From: Acephala macrosclerotiorum
Taxonomy: Eukaryota > Ascomycota > Leotiomycetes > Helotiales > Mollisiaceae
Direction: 5' to 3'
Assembly: GCA_014904845.1 (NCBI GenBank)
Contig: MU119229.1
Coordinates: 186,001 to 250,000 of the forward strand
Length of the DNA: 64,000 nt
Positions 43,627 through 54,524 of this stretch are shown here, piece by piece. The notes under the pieces were generated by a model. It ran no database searches. It worked only from the letters and a program-made list of their open reading frames with translations, and was not told the origin of the DNA. A program made the translations under genes and the position numbers. Each line of letters begins with the position of its first letter. The stretch's first letter is position 1.

Positions 43627-45432
43627 ATGTTAAGCGAAGTGTTAATTAAAGACCCGTGCAGGATTTCATTAAAATGCATGGAACAAGCTCGGCCACTAGT
43701 CTCCTTTGGCGATGCCAGCAGTACTCTCTCCGTTTTCGGGCTAGTAGCCTGTAGTCGAGATACGAGATACGATAATGCCTTTGACGATAGTTAAAGGTTT
43801 CCTGCTAGGGGAAAAAAAGGCCATGTAGAGTTTACGTAATAAAACGTGATATTTGCGGCACGTTTTTGCGCCAAGGTTTTGCCAAGAAACGCCAAGATGT
43901 GTCGCTTTTGGTGTTTAGCGCTCCCGTAGTTTAGAGCTCTCTATAAAGCTCTTTATAAAGCTCCCCGTAGAGCTCGGGTGGGGGTGTGGGGAAGGAACGC
44001 TTCCACTCGCGCCGGCGGAGCCGGTGCGAATAAAAACTCTATAATAAAAGCTTTATATCAGTTCAAAGTTCAAGTCGTCAAAGGCAGGGCATGGCGCGAG
44101 GTACGAGGGGCATCCCACTATAAAGGGGGAGTGGAGGGGAGGTGTCATGTGATGACAGGGTAAGATGCAGGGTGATGAGTAAGTGAAGAGGGGAAATGCT
44201 GGGAAACAGCGATTTCGATTTGCGTTGCCGGTGATGATAGACATTCTGGACTTATTCTTCTCGTGTTCAATGTTTCTGGCGTCCTATTGATATCTGTCGT
44301 GGTATGCATTGGCACGTGGAAAGCTCGTTGATATGGTAGAAAGTTGATTGCTTTGAAGTTGCCTGAGGTTGACATGAAGAGGATTTCTAATGGGAGAGAA
44401 ACCTGTCCTTAAATGCTGCTCAAGAACCGTGCCTATGTTGCTTGCACTGGAATTTTTAGCTTCAATGAAGCCATTCGGATGATCTCCTTCGGCTGGATCA
44501 TTGAGCCGCAAAAGGGTTAGCGTATATCTCGAAGTGCGGGTGTGGCGTTTTTAGCGAAGCCAGCAGCCCACGATGGAGTTCTCGGTCTTGAAATGCAATG
44601 GCGAGGAAAGATCATGGGGCTGAGTTGTACAATAAATATAGTTTACAGGGCTAGTTGTTAGCTTAGATCTTTATGCAAGACCAGGGAGTAATGAAAATCC
44701 GATCAAGGTCACGTGTACCCCTTTTCATTGTTTTCGTCGATTGCAGTCTTTACAATTTTGTTGCTTTACTTCGCGTTCCCAGCCTCTATGCAAGTTTGTA
44801 AGACATGATAGAACACTTGCTTGATTATTCATATGTATAGAAAGTACTGGGAGGGTGACTGAAAATGCTCGTCTACACTTCCCGCAAGTCTACTTTGGGA
44901 AAGAAACTTCCTGACTTTCACGAGTCAAGCAAGAGCTAGAACACATACGAAAGCTTCTAAAGCTTCTTCGATTTCATAAAATCTCCTAAAAAGCTTCAAA
45001 ACAACCTAAACCATCGTAAAGTAGACTTGGTAACATAAATTCTCCGAAAACGCTTCGAACTTTCACGCGTGTTTCGGCCGCAACGCTAGTTGAGTCGAGG
45101 AGGAGAAACGGCTAGGATTAGGTTTTCAGGAAGATGCTTCCACTTGGGAGCACTTCTTCAATGGACGCCATGACTTGTATTTTAAGTACTTGCTAAAAAG
45201 TAACGGAAAAATGGCAACATAAGAAGAAAATGAGCATGAGAGTGAAGTACTCGAAGTCATGAATAGGAAGAAGGGTATTTATTTTTATACAAGAAAGCAG
45301 AGTCTCTCCATATGTAAAGATCGCCATAACATCTGAGACCTGCTCAATCTCAATCACAAACTCCAAACACTCCCTTTGCCACGCCTTTTCTCAATTCGTT
45401 TTTGCTTTTCATCAACTCAAAGAAACTCACAA
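43627..45432. other. Gene-poor region with a small inverted repeat
   Basis: About 1.8 kb without a supported gene. A 12-bp perfect inverted repeat CAAGTCTACTTT at 44885-44896 and 45018-45029 encloses about 120 bp rich in AAGCTTC motifs, possibly a small non-autonomous element. A CACGTG core lies near 44711. Confidence 0.4.
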
Positions 45433-47442
45433 TCAAGCTTCAATGGGCCCATCTTGAGCATCAGGCCTGTTCTGTCCGACCTGATCATTCTGAGCATCTG
45501 GTCCATCTTGAGCATCAGGGCCATTCTGACCCTGCTGATCAGTAACACTTGTCCCATTCTGAGCCGCAGTCGGTGGAGCAGGAGGTGTCTTCTTCCCGGC
45601 ATCAGGAGCCGTGCCATTTTGTGCATTTGGTGGTGGCGGCGGCGGAGTTTCTGTTCCCTTTGCCGCCGGCGGAGAAGGTTTTGGTGGCGGGGGAGGAGCA
45701 GTTGCGTTTCCAGCTGCGGCGGGTCCATTTGCTGGAGGTGGGGGAGGGGCTGTGGCATTTCCTGGTGGTGGTGGTGGTGCATTGACATTCGCTGCTCCAG
45801 GCCCAGTGATGTTCGCCGGCCCGGGAGGAGTAGGGGGATCCTTTTTTCCAGCCTTCGCCCCATCATTCGGGGGTGCTGGTTTCGTCTCATTTCCAGCAGC
45901 CTCTGGTGGGTCGGCTTTGGCAGGTTTGTCCGTTCCCTTCGGCGGAGCAGGAGCAGTACCGTTACCTGCTGCTTTAGGTGGGTTGCCTTTTGGAGCAGCT
46001 GGTTTGCCGGTGCCGTTAGGAGGAGCGGGCTTTGTGCCATTGCCTGCTGCTTTTGGAGGCTGAGGAGGTGCTGCTGCTGTGCCGTTACCGGCTGCTTTTT
46101 GGAGCTTTAGCAGGCTTGCCGGTTCCATTGGGGGGAGCAGGTGCGGTGCCATTTGCTGCTTTTGGCGGTGCAGGCTTGCTAGCTTTTCCTGTGCCCTTGG
46201 GTTTGGCAGGAGCAGTCCCATTAGCCGCACTGGGAGGAGGTGGCGGGGCAGCGGCGGTGTTATTCAAAGCTACTTGACCGTTCAGACCAGACGAGGTTGT
46301 GTTAGTCGTAACGGTTGTGTTGCTGATGATCGTTGCAGTTCCATTGTTGAGGCCAGGAACCTCAGTAGCGCTCGCTCCTTGTGTCAAAGTGACAGTTGAC
46401 GTGACAGTCTCTGGTGGGCTAGTAACAGTCGAGGTGACCAAGTTTTGATCGATGATTGTTGTTGTCGTCCCTGGTTGAATGACTTGGATGATGATGACTT
46501 GAACCGAAGAAGACGAGGACGAGGATGAAGAACTGCTTGATGAAGAGCTTGACGAAGACGAGGAGCCGACGTTGCCAGCGTTTTCTGCAGATTGCGAGGA
46601 TCCACTTGTCCCTGCCGATGAGCCTGAAGATCCACTCGTACCGGCACTTCCAGTTGAGCCAGTTGAAGGTGGGCTGGCGGCAGGGGGTGGTTGGGCTGGA
46701 CTGACGACTGGTGGAGCAACACCATTCCCACCGTTCGGTCCAGAAGATGAACCCGGTGACGAGCCTGAAGACGACGAACTTGAACTGGATGAGGAAGAGC
46801 CAGAGTTCGATCCGGCATTGCCAACTGATGGTGAACTCGCGGCAGGTGGGGCAACGATTGTGCTCGTCTTCGTTTCTCCGGCTACTACAATTGTTGTCTT
46901 CGTTTCTGCCACTGGTGGTGGTGGTGGAGCGGCACTGGCAGCAACTACGTTTGCTGAGCTGGCCTTTGTCTGAGCTGCGGCAGGAGGGGCAGGTTGAACG
47001 GTGACTGTCGAGACGGATGTGACTGTTTGGGTGACGGTGACAGTCTGAGGTGGAAGGCAGGTTGTGAGAGCAGCTGCTGAGATGGGTGCAGGCGGTGCTT
47101 GAACTGTACTGGTGGCCTTCGCAGCTGGGGGAGGTGCCGGTGCTTGAATTGTGCTGATTATTGTGGTGGCTTTGGCGGCAGGTGGTGCGGGAATTGAAGT
47201 CGTGCTGGCACTTGCAATGCCCTTTGCACCATTTCCCGCTCCATCGTCACCTAAACCAAAAACATCTAAACCAAGAATATTTCGTTTAATATCATGTTGA
47301 GGCCTGGAACACGGATTGTTAGTATGTGGGTCGAAAAAGTCGGGAAGAATGCTTACTCTGCCTGTGAATTTATTGGGCCAGCAACAGCAATAGTAGATAA
47401 AAGAGCGACAAGCGCCGACGAGAAGAGAAAGTCAGACCTCAT
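45433..47442 (-). CDS. Secreted Pro/Ala-rich protein with NGT sequon repeats; frameshifted
   Basis: Exon 1 (47442-47357) encodes a signal peptide (MRSDFLFSSALVALLSTIAV, cleavage near AVAGP). A 53-nt intron (GTAAGC...TTCCAG) joins in phase to a long exon. A KR dibasic site follows at QHDIKRNILG. Next come Pro/Ala/Thr-rich sequence with TVTVTQTV strings, a serine tract, valine/isoleucine beta-like strings, and in the C-terminal third more than ten AAGNGTAPAPP-like units that place N-G-T glycosylation sequons regularly. At 46096-46100 a run of five A (minus strand) breaks the frame; with four A the repeat continues unbroken (PKAAGNGT). No GPI signal is visible. A cell-wall or extracellular glycoprotein is inferred. 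The frameshift could be an assembly error or a real mutation. Confidence 0.65.
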
Positions 47443-49350
47443 GCTGAACAACGAACTACAAAAACAGAAAATGAACGTTGATATCAAATCAAGGGAAGGA
47501 CTGAAGAGAAGGCACTAGTGTACTCAACAAGACCAGAGGAATTCTCATCCTTTATGAGGCCCACCGAGTCATCTCTAAACATCACTGGTGCCCTACGAGA
47601 TGTCACGCCTCCCAAACAAGCTTAAGAATAAGGTAAGGTGAAGCGGGGCGATCTCGCTACGATCCGGGAAGATCCTCCGAGTAGGGCTGCCATTTTCACT
47701 CGAAAGTGGGCTCGAGATCAGCGGAATGTCCTATCCGAATGAGCTCGTGCGGACGAAACAGAGCTTTGAGGGGAATAAGCCTGTTCGATAGTCATATCTT
47801 ATCAGACGAAGAAGGCTGTGCGAGCTTCAGATTAAGATCTGTGAGGTCTCTACCTCTGATCACCGAATTAGATTTGCTGAAAGTTCGGAATAAGAATCTT
47901 AAATGTGCACAGAGATCTGCATACATAGGACTAGGTTTGTTGCAACTGGATGGGAGAGAAAAACAAGGTACTTGAATCTGCGAGGAAACTGGTGGCGTGA
48001 TTTTCAGCCTCAAAAAAGAAGGTTTAACATACGGAAGGAGAATTCATTGCTTGACAGAATGACATTCGAGGCTATGTTCAACGAGGGTGATTGTCTCCCA
48101 CAAACAAACATCTTCATGTATCTTGTAAACAGATCATTCATGATCTCGGAATCAAAACAAGCCGCTCGACCAGTTTCAAAACTTGATGAGATATTTTTAG
48201 TCGGTCTAACATTTTCTGTCCCGCTTTTGATTTTCTTGGCCAGAGCAAAGAACAAAGTCCATGTCAAGCGGTAATTCAGAACAGATGAAAGGATCTTGGT
48301 AATGGGACTCGAGAGTCAAATCAAACATTAGAACTTCTGAGCGAGTCGTCTATCGTCTCAAAAGGGGTGCCAAGAGGTTTTGTAACCAGGCTAGAAGATC
48401 GGAAGTCAAGCGAGAGAGCGATCATGGCACAAAGCTGCCTGATGCTCGAGCGTGAGATGTATCAGATGAAAACTATCCTGTAGAGGACGAGCAGAGGAAG
48501 ATTTTCGTGATGTGCTGTTGGGATGGGATTCTGTCTGTTCGCCGACCAGGGAGGGGCTTTTTTGAATCATTCGTGGAACACGGCACAGCCTCTCGCATCT
48601 CCCTGCAAGCTGAATGTTGCGTTGTTTCCATCGGCGATGTGGACAAAGCCAGAGCTCTGACAAGGCATTCATCGTGGAGCGGTGTGGGACATGGCGGGTT
48701 GTGCTGAGCTTGATTCAGAAGAAAGGATGAAGAGATGGAGTTGAGGTTGAGTTTGAGGTGGCCTAGCGTCTCGCTTGTGGCCTTGGGCATAGATGAAGCA
48801 TAACAATCTACCTAGGTGGACATGATGGAAAGTCAAAGTGAGAGTCATAATTTTTTCCCCTGGAGACTAGCATGACTCGAAATGCATAGCAGTTTCCTTA
48901 AAGAGAGATCATAAGGCTAGAAAGATGCTGCGATGTCACGTGAAAGACCTTCAGCAAAGCTACCTAATTGCTGCAATCTTTCAAAACAAGATTGAGACTC
49001 AAAGGTATGTTTTAAATACTATTCAGATCCGGTTTGGCTTGTTCGCTCTCAATCAATCATTATTTTCTGAAGCAACTTTCACATCACAGCCAGATTGATG
49101 TTAGCGAGTGAGAGCCTCCAGTAACACGAAGATCATAAACCCCCGTAGCAGCGAGGCGGCTCAAAGAGCGTTCGATGGGGAAGGAGCATCTCGCAAAGGC
49201 GACCATTGGAGCCTCAAGCTCTTCGCGGTCCACACTACTCTCAAGTTCAGCTATCACGTGTGTGTCATCATCCCATCTCCAACCCCGCATTCAGGTCTCA
49301 CCACCAACCAGGTTTTTCTTCACAGCTTCCGCGCCACGCAGCCGTAATCA
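47443..49350. other. Intergenic region, no gene seen
   Basis: About 1.9 kb with only short overlapping frames. A CACGTG core at about 48937 is the only recognisable motif. Confidence 0.35.
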
Positions 49351-49653
49351 ATGTCATCTTCAGACCTCACCAACGAGACCGCCAGCCCCAACGCAGCTGA
49401 CACTCAATCCAGCCATCACATGACCATGTCCGGGCCCACCATGGCGGCCGTCTCCAGGGGTTCCCGCGTCTTGGAGGCCTCGAGGCAGCAGCCATGGCCT
49501 ATCGGAAGCAAGATCAGGGCGTTGCGGGCGCTTCGGGCGATTCTCCAACAGTTTTGTGGATGTTCTGACTGCAGAGGAAGTTTTGAAGCTTCCGAGTGGA
49601 AGAATAGTGAGGCGGGCAAATGCCGGTGCAGTGTCGTCACTGTGATAATGTAA
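49351..49653 (+). CDS. Possible small protein
   Basis: ATG-initiated frame of 100 codons (MSSSDLTNETASPNAADTQS). A helix-like basic stretch (SKIRALRALRAILQQF) is followed by a Cys cluster (CGCSDC ... CRCS). It may be a real small gene or a chance frame. No domain, signal peptide or intron was identified. The start has A at -3 (tcaATG). Confidence 0.3.
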   Translation: MSSSDLTNETASPNAADTQSSHHMTMSGPTMAAVSRGSRVLEASRQQPWPIGSKIRALRALRAILQQFCGCSDCRGSFEASEWKNSEAGKCRCSVVTVIM

Positions 49654-52547
49654 GATAATGCCCCCGTTTATGCGGGCTTGAATGTTACCTTTGAATCCTT
49701 CGATTGAGAGCTGATATCGTGGGTGATGAGGGGCTGGAAAGATGCTCCCGCTTCCTCTCCTGGTTCTTGATGCCCAATTGTTGGACGAGATGGGGATCAG
49801 TAAATATTAAGTTCGCTATCGTGGGGGAGGTGGACCTTTTCCGATTCAATGTGGACACATCGAAACTTTACTCTTCGATGCTACCATCTCAGCTCAGGAA
49901 GACATCCGCTTGGTCGCTATTAATTCATCGAGCTTACATCTCGAAGTCAATTCGGATTTTTGAGGCGCGGATCTAACATTCCCTTTCTTCATGCATTGTT
50001 TTATATAGGCGTGTGTTGCAGGCGAGGTCCGTACCCTTTCCTCGGGGTTTGATCTGAGGCGGGGCGTGCCGATGTCAAAAGTTCTCGAAGGAACAAGTAA
50101 GCTGCTGATAGATCGTCTTCTTTTTAATGCATTGAGCTAGGAGCTACAGAGCCTATCCGTCTCGTTGTGGTCAGCATACAAAGGAAACTGAAATGAGGGG
50201 AGATCTGGGTTGCGACCTAGAGATGAGATGAACACAGACGTTTTTTGAATTCGAATATGGCTATCCTCGAGTATATGTCCAACAGGTCAACTTCCTCAAC
50301 AATTCTTTCATCTTTCATGTCCCTCACTTCCCGCTTCCTGGCGATATATTCCAAATTCTCATATGGTTTCCTCGCGTTGTCAGCCATTTTGAGGAACCAC
50401 AACGCATCCGACCCGTCTTTGAGGCAATTTTACATCCAGTCACGACTATTGATATACGGCAAAGGAAGCAATAGCTCGAGACGGCTGACTGATCGTGTGG
50501 TCTCTCTTTTGTTATTTTATCCTATCTGAACCATCCGAGGATATTTGCCTTTCTGCCTCTGCCAAAAGTAACTCCTATTGTTGGGGAAACGCAGGAGATA
50601 TCTCCTTGTCCTTAGAAACAATTAGGGCTTGCGCGGGTATAGGATAGAAAATCTCCGCACAGTTCAAAATTAATAGATCTATTTCTATAGACGGGTGATG
50701 ATTCGCATTGGCATGTTTTACCCTTCTTCCCGTGAACCAGGTCAAAGGCATAACAGCTTGGGCTATGAGTTAGTAGTGAGCTGCATCATCTTGCTCCCCA
50801 TTTTTCAACAGCCACCATCACCATGGGCCCCCTATTTTTCTATAACTCCACACCCGCAGCCTCCAGCCTCCAGTAGTCAGCAGCCATTTTCGATAATGGC
50901 ATTTCTGTTCCAGTGTAATCATCAAGCTTCGATGCACTCTGCTCCAACCATGCCATTGCCATCGAAAGACACACGGACAATTAACCCGACTTGTCCCTGT
51001 CGTTTTTCTCACTGGGAGCTGCAGGCTGCAGAACACCCCAAGCAACTGGCGAGAACCAACCAGACCTCGAGTTTGGCCTCACTTGTCACCTACAGGTCGG
51101 TCGCACAAACCAATGATGCGGGCAAAGCATGCAATAATGACTCTCTTTGGACGACACTGCATTGGAACCAACCCAGGAGGAGCTGCCCGTGATGCGTGCA
51201 TCATGGCAAAGTGTAAGCTATAAATGAGGAGAGAGTATGCGCGATTGTTTTTGCGCAAATCACTGACGCCGTCTTGGATCTGATTTCGTATGATAAAACT
51301 TTCCCCTAAGGGGCACTGGAGCGATCATAGGGGAGTGGGACATTGGCAGTGAGGTACCAGCTGCTTGAACCCCGTATTTAATAGTTTCGAGGTCTAGTTC
51401 ATCCACGAAAGGAAGAAAACATGCGCCTAAGACCTCACCGACGCTTTTGTTTTCTGCCCCCCCTGAAAAGCATGTATATAGGGAGTCACAATAGAAGACC
51501 AGATCAGGAATCCCAGCCGCAGCTTGTATCACTACCCTCACTTCCCTCCCACTCTCTTACCCCCCCACGGCCGCACTTTCTTACCTTTCTTGCCTTGCTT
51601 GCATTCGTCGAGGCTGTCTTTTGAGTTTTCCAGTGAATGATCGACGTCGCCGCCTTGCAGCCAGCAGCCTCGAAGTGTGGTGTTCGTCGAATCCGACCAC
51701 GACCGGCGTCCCCTGCCCTATGAGCCACGCGCCTCATGATTGCTTTTTCGTCTCCAGCAGAGACCGCAGGACTCAAATTTTCACATAGGACCACGACTAC
51801 TGTGACCAGACTCGACCCGACTCAGATCACGATCTTACCTCATCACTTCCTGAGTCTTTTCCCTATTCTCCGAGCACCTTGCCATCTTGGGGACGTTTCA
51901 TCCACAGCTCGCTCATTACCATCTCATTAGACAGTATCCGCTCTTCTCATTGTTTGGTGCCAGTGACGAGATTCTGGCGACCAACCCTTGAGCGGCCTTT
52001 GAACAGCCCTTGGCCCTCCCCTAGCGAACCCGTCCGTGGTTCTAGGGAGCGCCCTAAGCCTAATCCGCTTAGCCTTCGAATTTCGAACTGCTCTCACTTC
52101 GATTTTAAGTACAACTCCAACCCATTGCGAATTTCTTCACACAAACCACATCTCTACCCACGCCCACCGCAGACCAAGGACGACGTATACGGCCTGCGCC
52201 TGCAACGACCTCGACGACCCTCTTTTGACGAGTGCTCGATATCGCGATACGCATCCCGTCGGCTGCTGCGAGAAAGGAGAAAAGGGTCCGCAGCACAAGT
52301 ACCGACTACCTACCGTCCCAAGTGTTCGTCGCAATCTACGGCCTGGCAGCTCGTCAGAGCTGTGACCCGACGACAGACATTCATTGCGCAGGATCAGACG
52401 CCCGCCGCTCCAGCTGCACGAGCTTCGTGAAGTTCGGAGCACGCATCCAAAGCTTGCAGCGTGCTACTGTCGGCTCCTTGCATACCTCGTTGCCATAGCG
52501 AAGTCTGCTCTGTTCATCAGCCTCTTGGTTCCCCGTTGGGACGCAAT
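49654..52547. other. Long intergenic region and probable 5' leader of the RRM/R3H gene
   Basis: About 2.9 kb. No supported gene. A pyrimidine-rich tract around 51530-51600 resembles a fungal CT-box near a transcription start, so the RRM/R3H mRNA may have a leader of up to about 1 kb. Open frames at 52036-52430 probably lie in that leader. Confidence 0.35.
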
Positions 52548-54524
52548 ATGGCACAACAATACAACGACATGTATTCAGAATATAATCCTTCTAATAGATC
52601 TCCGGGCTCTCAACGAGGTTATGCTCAAAACGGTCTCACGCTCAATCGCCAACCGTCGCGACATTTTGACACCTACGGTGGGAGTCAGCTGTCCGGCCTC
52701 TATACCGCAGAAGACCATGCTGCATCACAATACGATCCTACCCCCCAGCGATTCGATAGAATGCCTTCCGCCACGCTTCACTCCAATTATCAATATGGAA
52801 ACGACGGTTGGAACTATGGAGGGGCAAATAGCAACTCTCATATGATGGGCGGAACGGGCCGAGTTAAGCCCTCGAGCCGTAGGGCAGGGCTTCCACCAGT
52901 GAGTAGTAATGCTCAAATATCACTGCAGATCTCTGCTAACGAGACAAATCAGAATTGGATGGGACCACCAATGCCTCAACCACCAAACATGAACAGCTAC
53001 CCACTTAGCGGTCCGTATAATCCCCAAGGCCTTCAGCAACCGAATGAGCGGATGTCTTCTCCGAATCCCGACGATGAGCTTATACCTACTGCTATTGTTA
53101 TCAAGAATATTCCATTTGCGGTGAAGAAAGAGCAACTTGTCGCGCTCATGACGGATATGCGTCTTCCCCTCCCATACGCTTTCAACTATCACTTCGACAA
53201 CGGTATCTTCAGGGGCTTGGCTTTTGCCAATTTCACTACACCGGACGAAACCGAGCAAGTCATCAATGTCATGAACCATTTGGAGCTTCAAGGAAGAAAG
53301 CTGAGGGTTGAATACAAGAAGATGCTTCCAGCTCAAGAGCGGGAGAGAATTGAGCGGGACAAGAGAGAGAAGCGAGGACAATTGCAGGAGCAGCACCAGC
53401 CTCTTGCGCCTAATCAAGTCTCGAATCCTCTGCATCCACAGGCATCGATGAACTCTCTGAGTTCAAATCACCATCCCACTTCACCTTCACCAAACTCTGT
53501 GCGAGGAAAGCTTGGTATGAATTATCTATCTGCTAATATTGCTTTACTGACCTTTGTAGATATTGACTTGAACGATCCCACCACCCTCGGTTACTACAAC
53601 GAACTTCTGGTCTTCAAGAGCTCTGACAGAGAAACATTGATCTTCCCCAGCACTGTTATTCCCGCTGATCGTAGAATCATACATACGTTGGCACACCATA
53701 TGGGTCTCGAGCATCGATCGGAAGGCCAAGGAGACACTCGTTGCGTTCAGATCCTCAAGCACAGAGCGAACGCTATCAGCCCACCCAGCAGCCATCAGTA
53801 TTCCAGCTACAACGAGACACAACGTAGAGGCTTGGCCCGTGCTGCCACAATCGATTTCAGCGAAACTCGCGACAATCCAGGCTACCATAATCACACGCTT
53901 GGCCGCCAAGGCTCTGGCCTGTTGGACATTCCGGGATCTCCTGGCATGGGAGGCCTTAGCACCAACCACAATCTTCGAGCTGCAAAATCCTTTGCTGACC
54001 TGCGTTCGTATACCCCATCACCTGCTCATTCCACCGCCTCTTTCCCTGTCGGTTTGACTAGCAACATCCAACGATATACTGATAACTACGGCCCTGGTTC
54101 AGCTGCTTCCGGCACCCCCAATCATACTCCCACATCTGCCAACCGCGACGATGCCTTTGCCCTTTCGAACGGTATGTCGAACATGAACCTCTACTCTAGC
54201 CGATCGAACGTCACTGGACGAATCGGCCAAGAACGGGAGACTACCTCAAATGCCGGACCAATCGGGAGCCAACGACCTATCAATGGCAATACCTTCAACG
54301 AGGATAACGCCCGAACTGGCACCAGCGTCGAGAGACAACCCCGAGGCCCAGGCAACGATTGGGGAGTTGGTGGTGGCTTCTCAAGAACACGACAGAATGG
54401 ACATGTTAACAGAGGCAGTGGTGAGCTTGATCTGAATAGCTTTGAAAATGGCTGGGATGATAACAGAGCCCAAGATTCGTCCGATCGAAACGGAGCTTCT
54501 GCCTCCATGAACCAACGATACTAA
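52548..54524 (+). CDS. RRM + R3H RNA-binding protein (Pin4/Cip2-like)
   Basis: ATG at 52548. Three exons, 52548-52898, 52953-53514 and 53560-54524, give 625 residues. Both introns (54 and 45 nt) have proper signals (GTGAGT...AATCAG and GTATGA...TTGTAG) but are multiples of three without stops, so the unspliced frame is also open. An RRM at about residues 160-235 starts IPTAIVIKNIPFAVKKEQL and includes RGLAFANFTTPDETEQVI (RNP1-like). An R3H domain at about 305-370 has ADRRIIHTLAHHMGLEH, the Arg-x3-His signature. The rest is Gln/Asn/Ser-rich and disordered. The layout matches yeast Pin4 and S. pombe Cip1/Cip2, cytoplasmic regulators of stress mRNAs. Confidence 0.9.
   Translation: MAQQYNDMYSEYNPSNRSPGSQRGYAQNGLTLNRQPSRHFDTYGGSQLSGLYTAEDHAASQYDPTPQRFDRMPSATLHSNYQYGNDGWNYGGANSNSHMMGGTGRVKPSSRRAGLPPVSSNAQISLQISANETNQNWMGPPMPQPPNMNSYPLSGPYNPQGLQQPNERMSSPNPDDELIPTAIVIKNIPFAVKKEQLVALMTDMRLPLPYAFNYHFDNGIFRGLAFANFTTPDETEQVINVMNHLELQGRKLRVEYKKMLPAQERERIERDKREKRGQLQEQHQPLAPNQVSNPLHPQASMNSLSSNHHPTSPSPNSVRGKLGMNYLSANIALLTFVDIDLNDPTTLGYYNELLVFKSSDRETLIFPSTVIPADRRIIHTLAHHMGLEHRSEGQGDTRCVQILKHRANAISPPSSHQYSSYNETQRRGLARAATIDFSETRDNPGYHNHTLGRQGSGLLDIPGSPGMGGLSTNHNLRAAKSFADLRSYTPSPAHSTASFPVGLTSNIQRYTDNYGPGSAASGTPNHTPTSANRDDAFALSNGMSNMNLYSSRSNVTGRIGQERETTSNAGPIGSQRPINGNTFNEDNARTGTSVERQPRGPGNDWGVGGGFSRTRQNGHVNRGSGELDLNSFENGWDDNRAQDSSDRNGASASMNQRY

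Noticed and set aside
43373..43679. Repetitive minus-strand frames with ASHARFLMLDFS-type units
   Set aside because: Translation of the minisatellite; not protein-coding.
45376..46399. Long plus-strand frames rich in Gly/Ala and Arg/Ser opposite the secreted protein
   Set aside because: They mirror the repetitive minus-strand gene; no start context, introns or sensible composition.
52036..52845. Frames of 109-183 codons before the RRM/R3H gene
   Set aside because: They overlap its probable leader and N-terminus and have basic, Ser/Arg-rich shadow composition.
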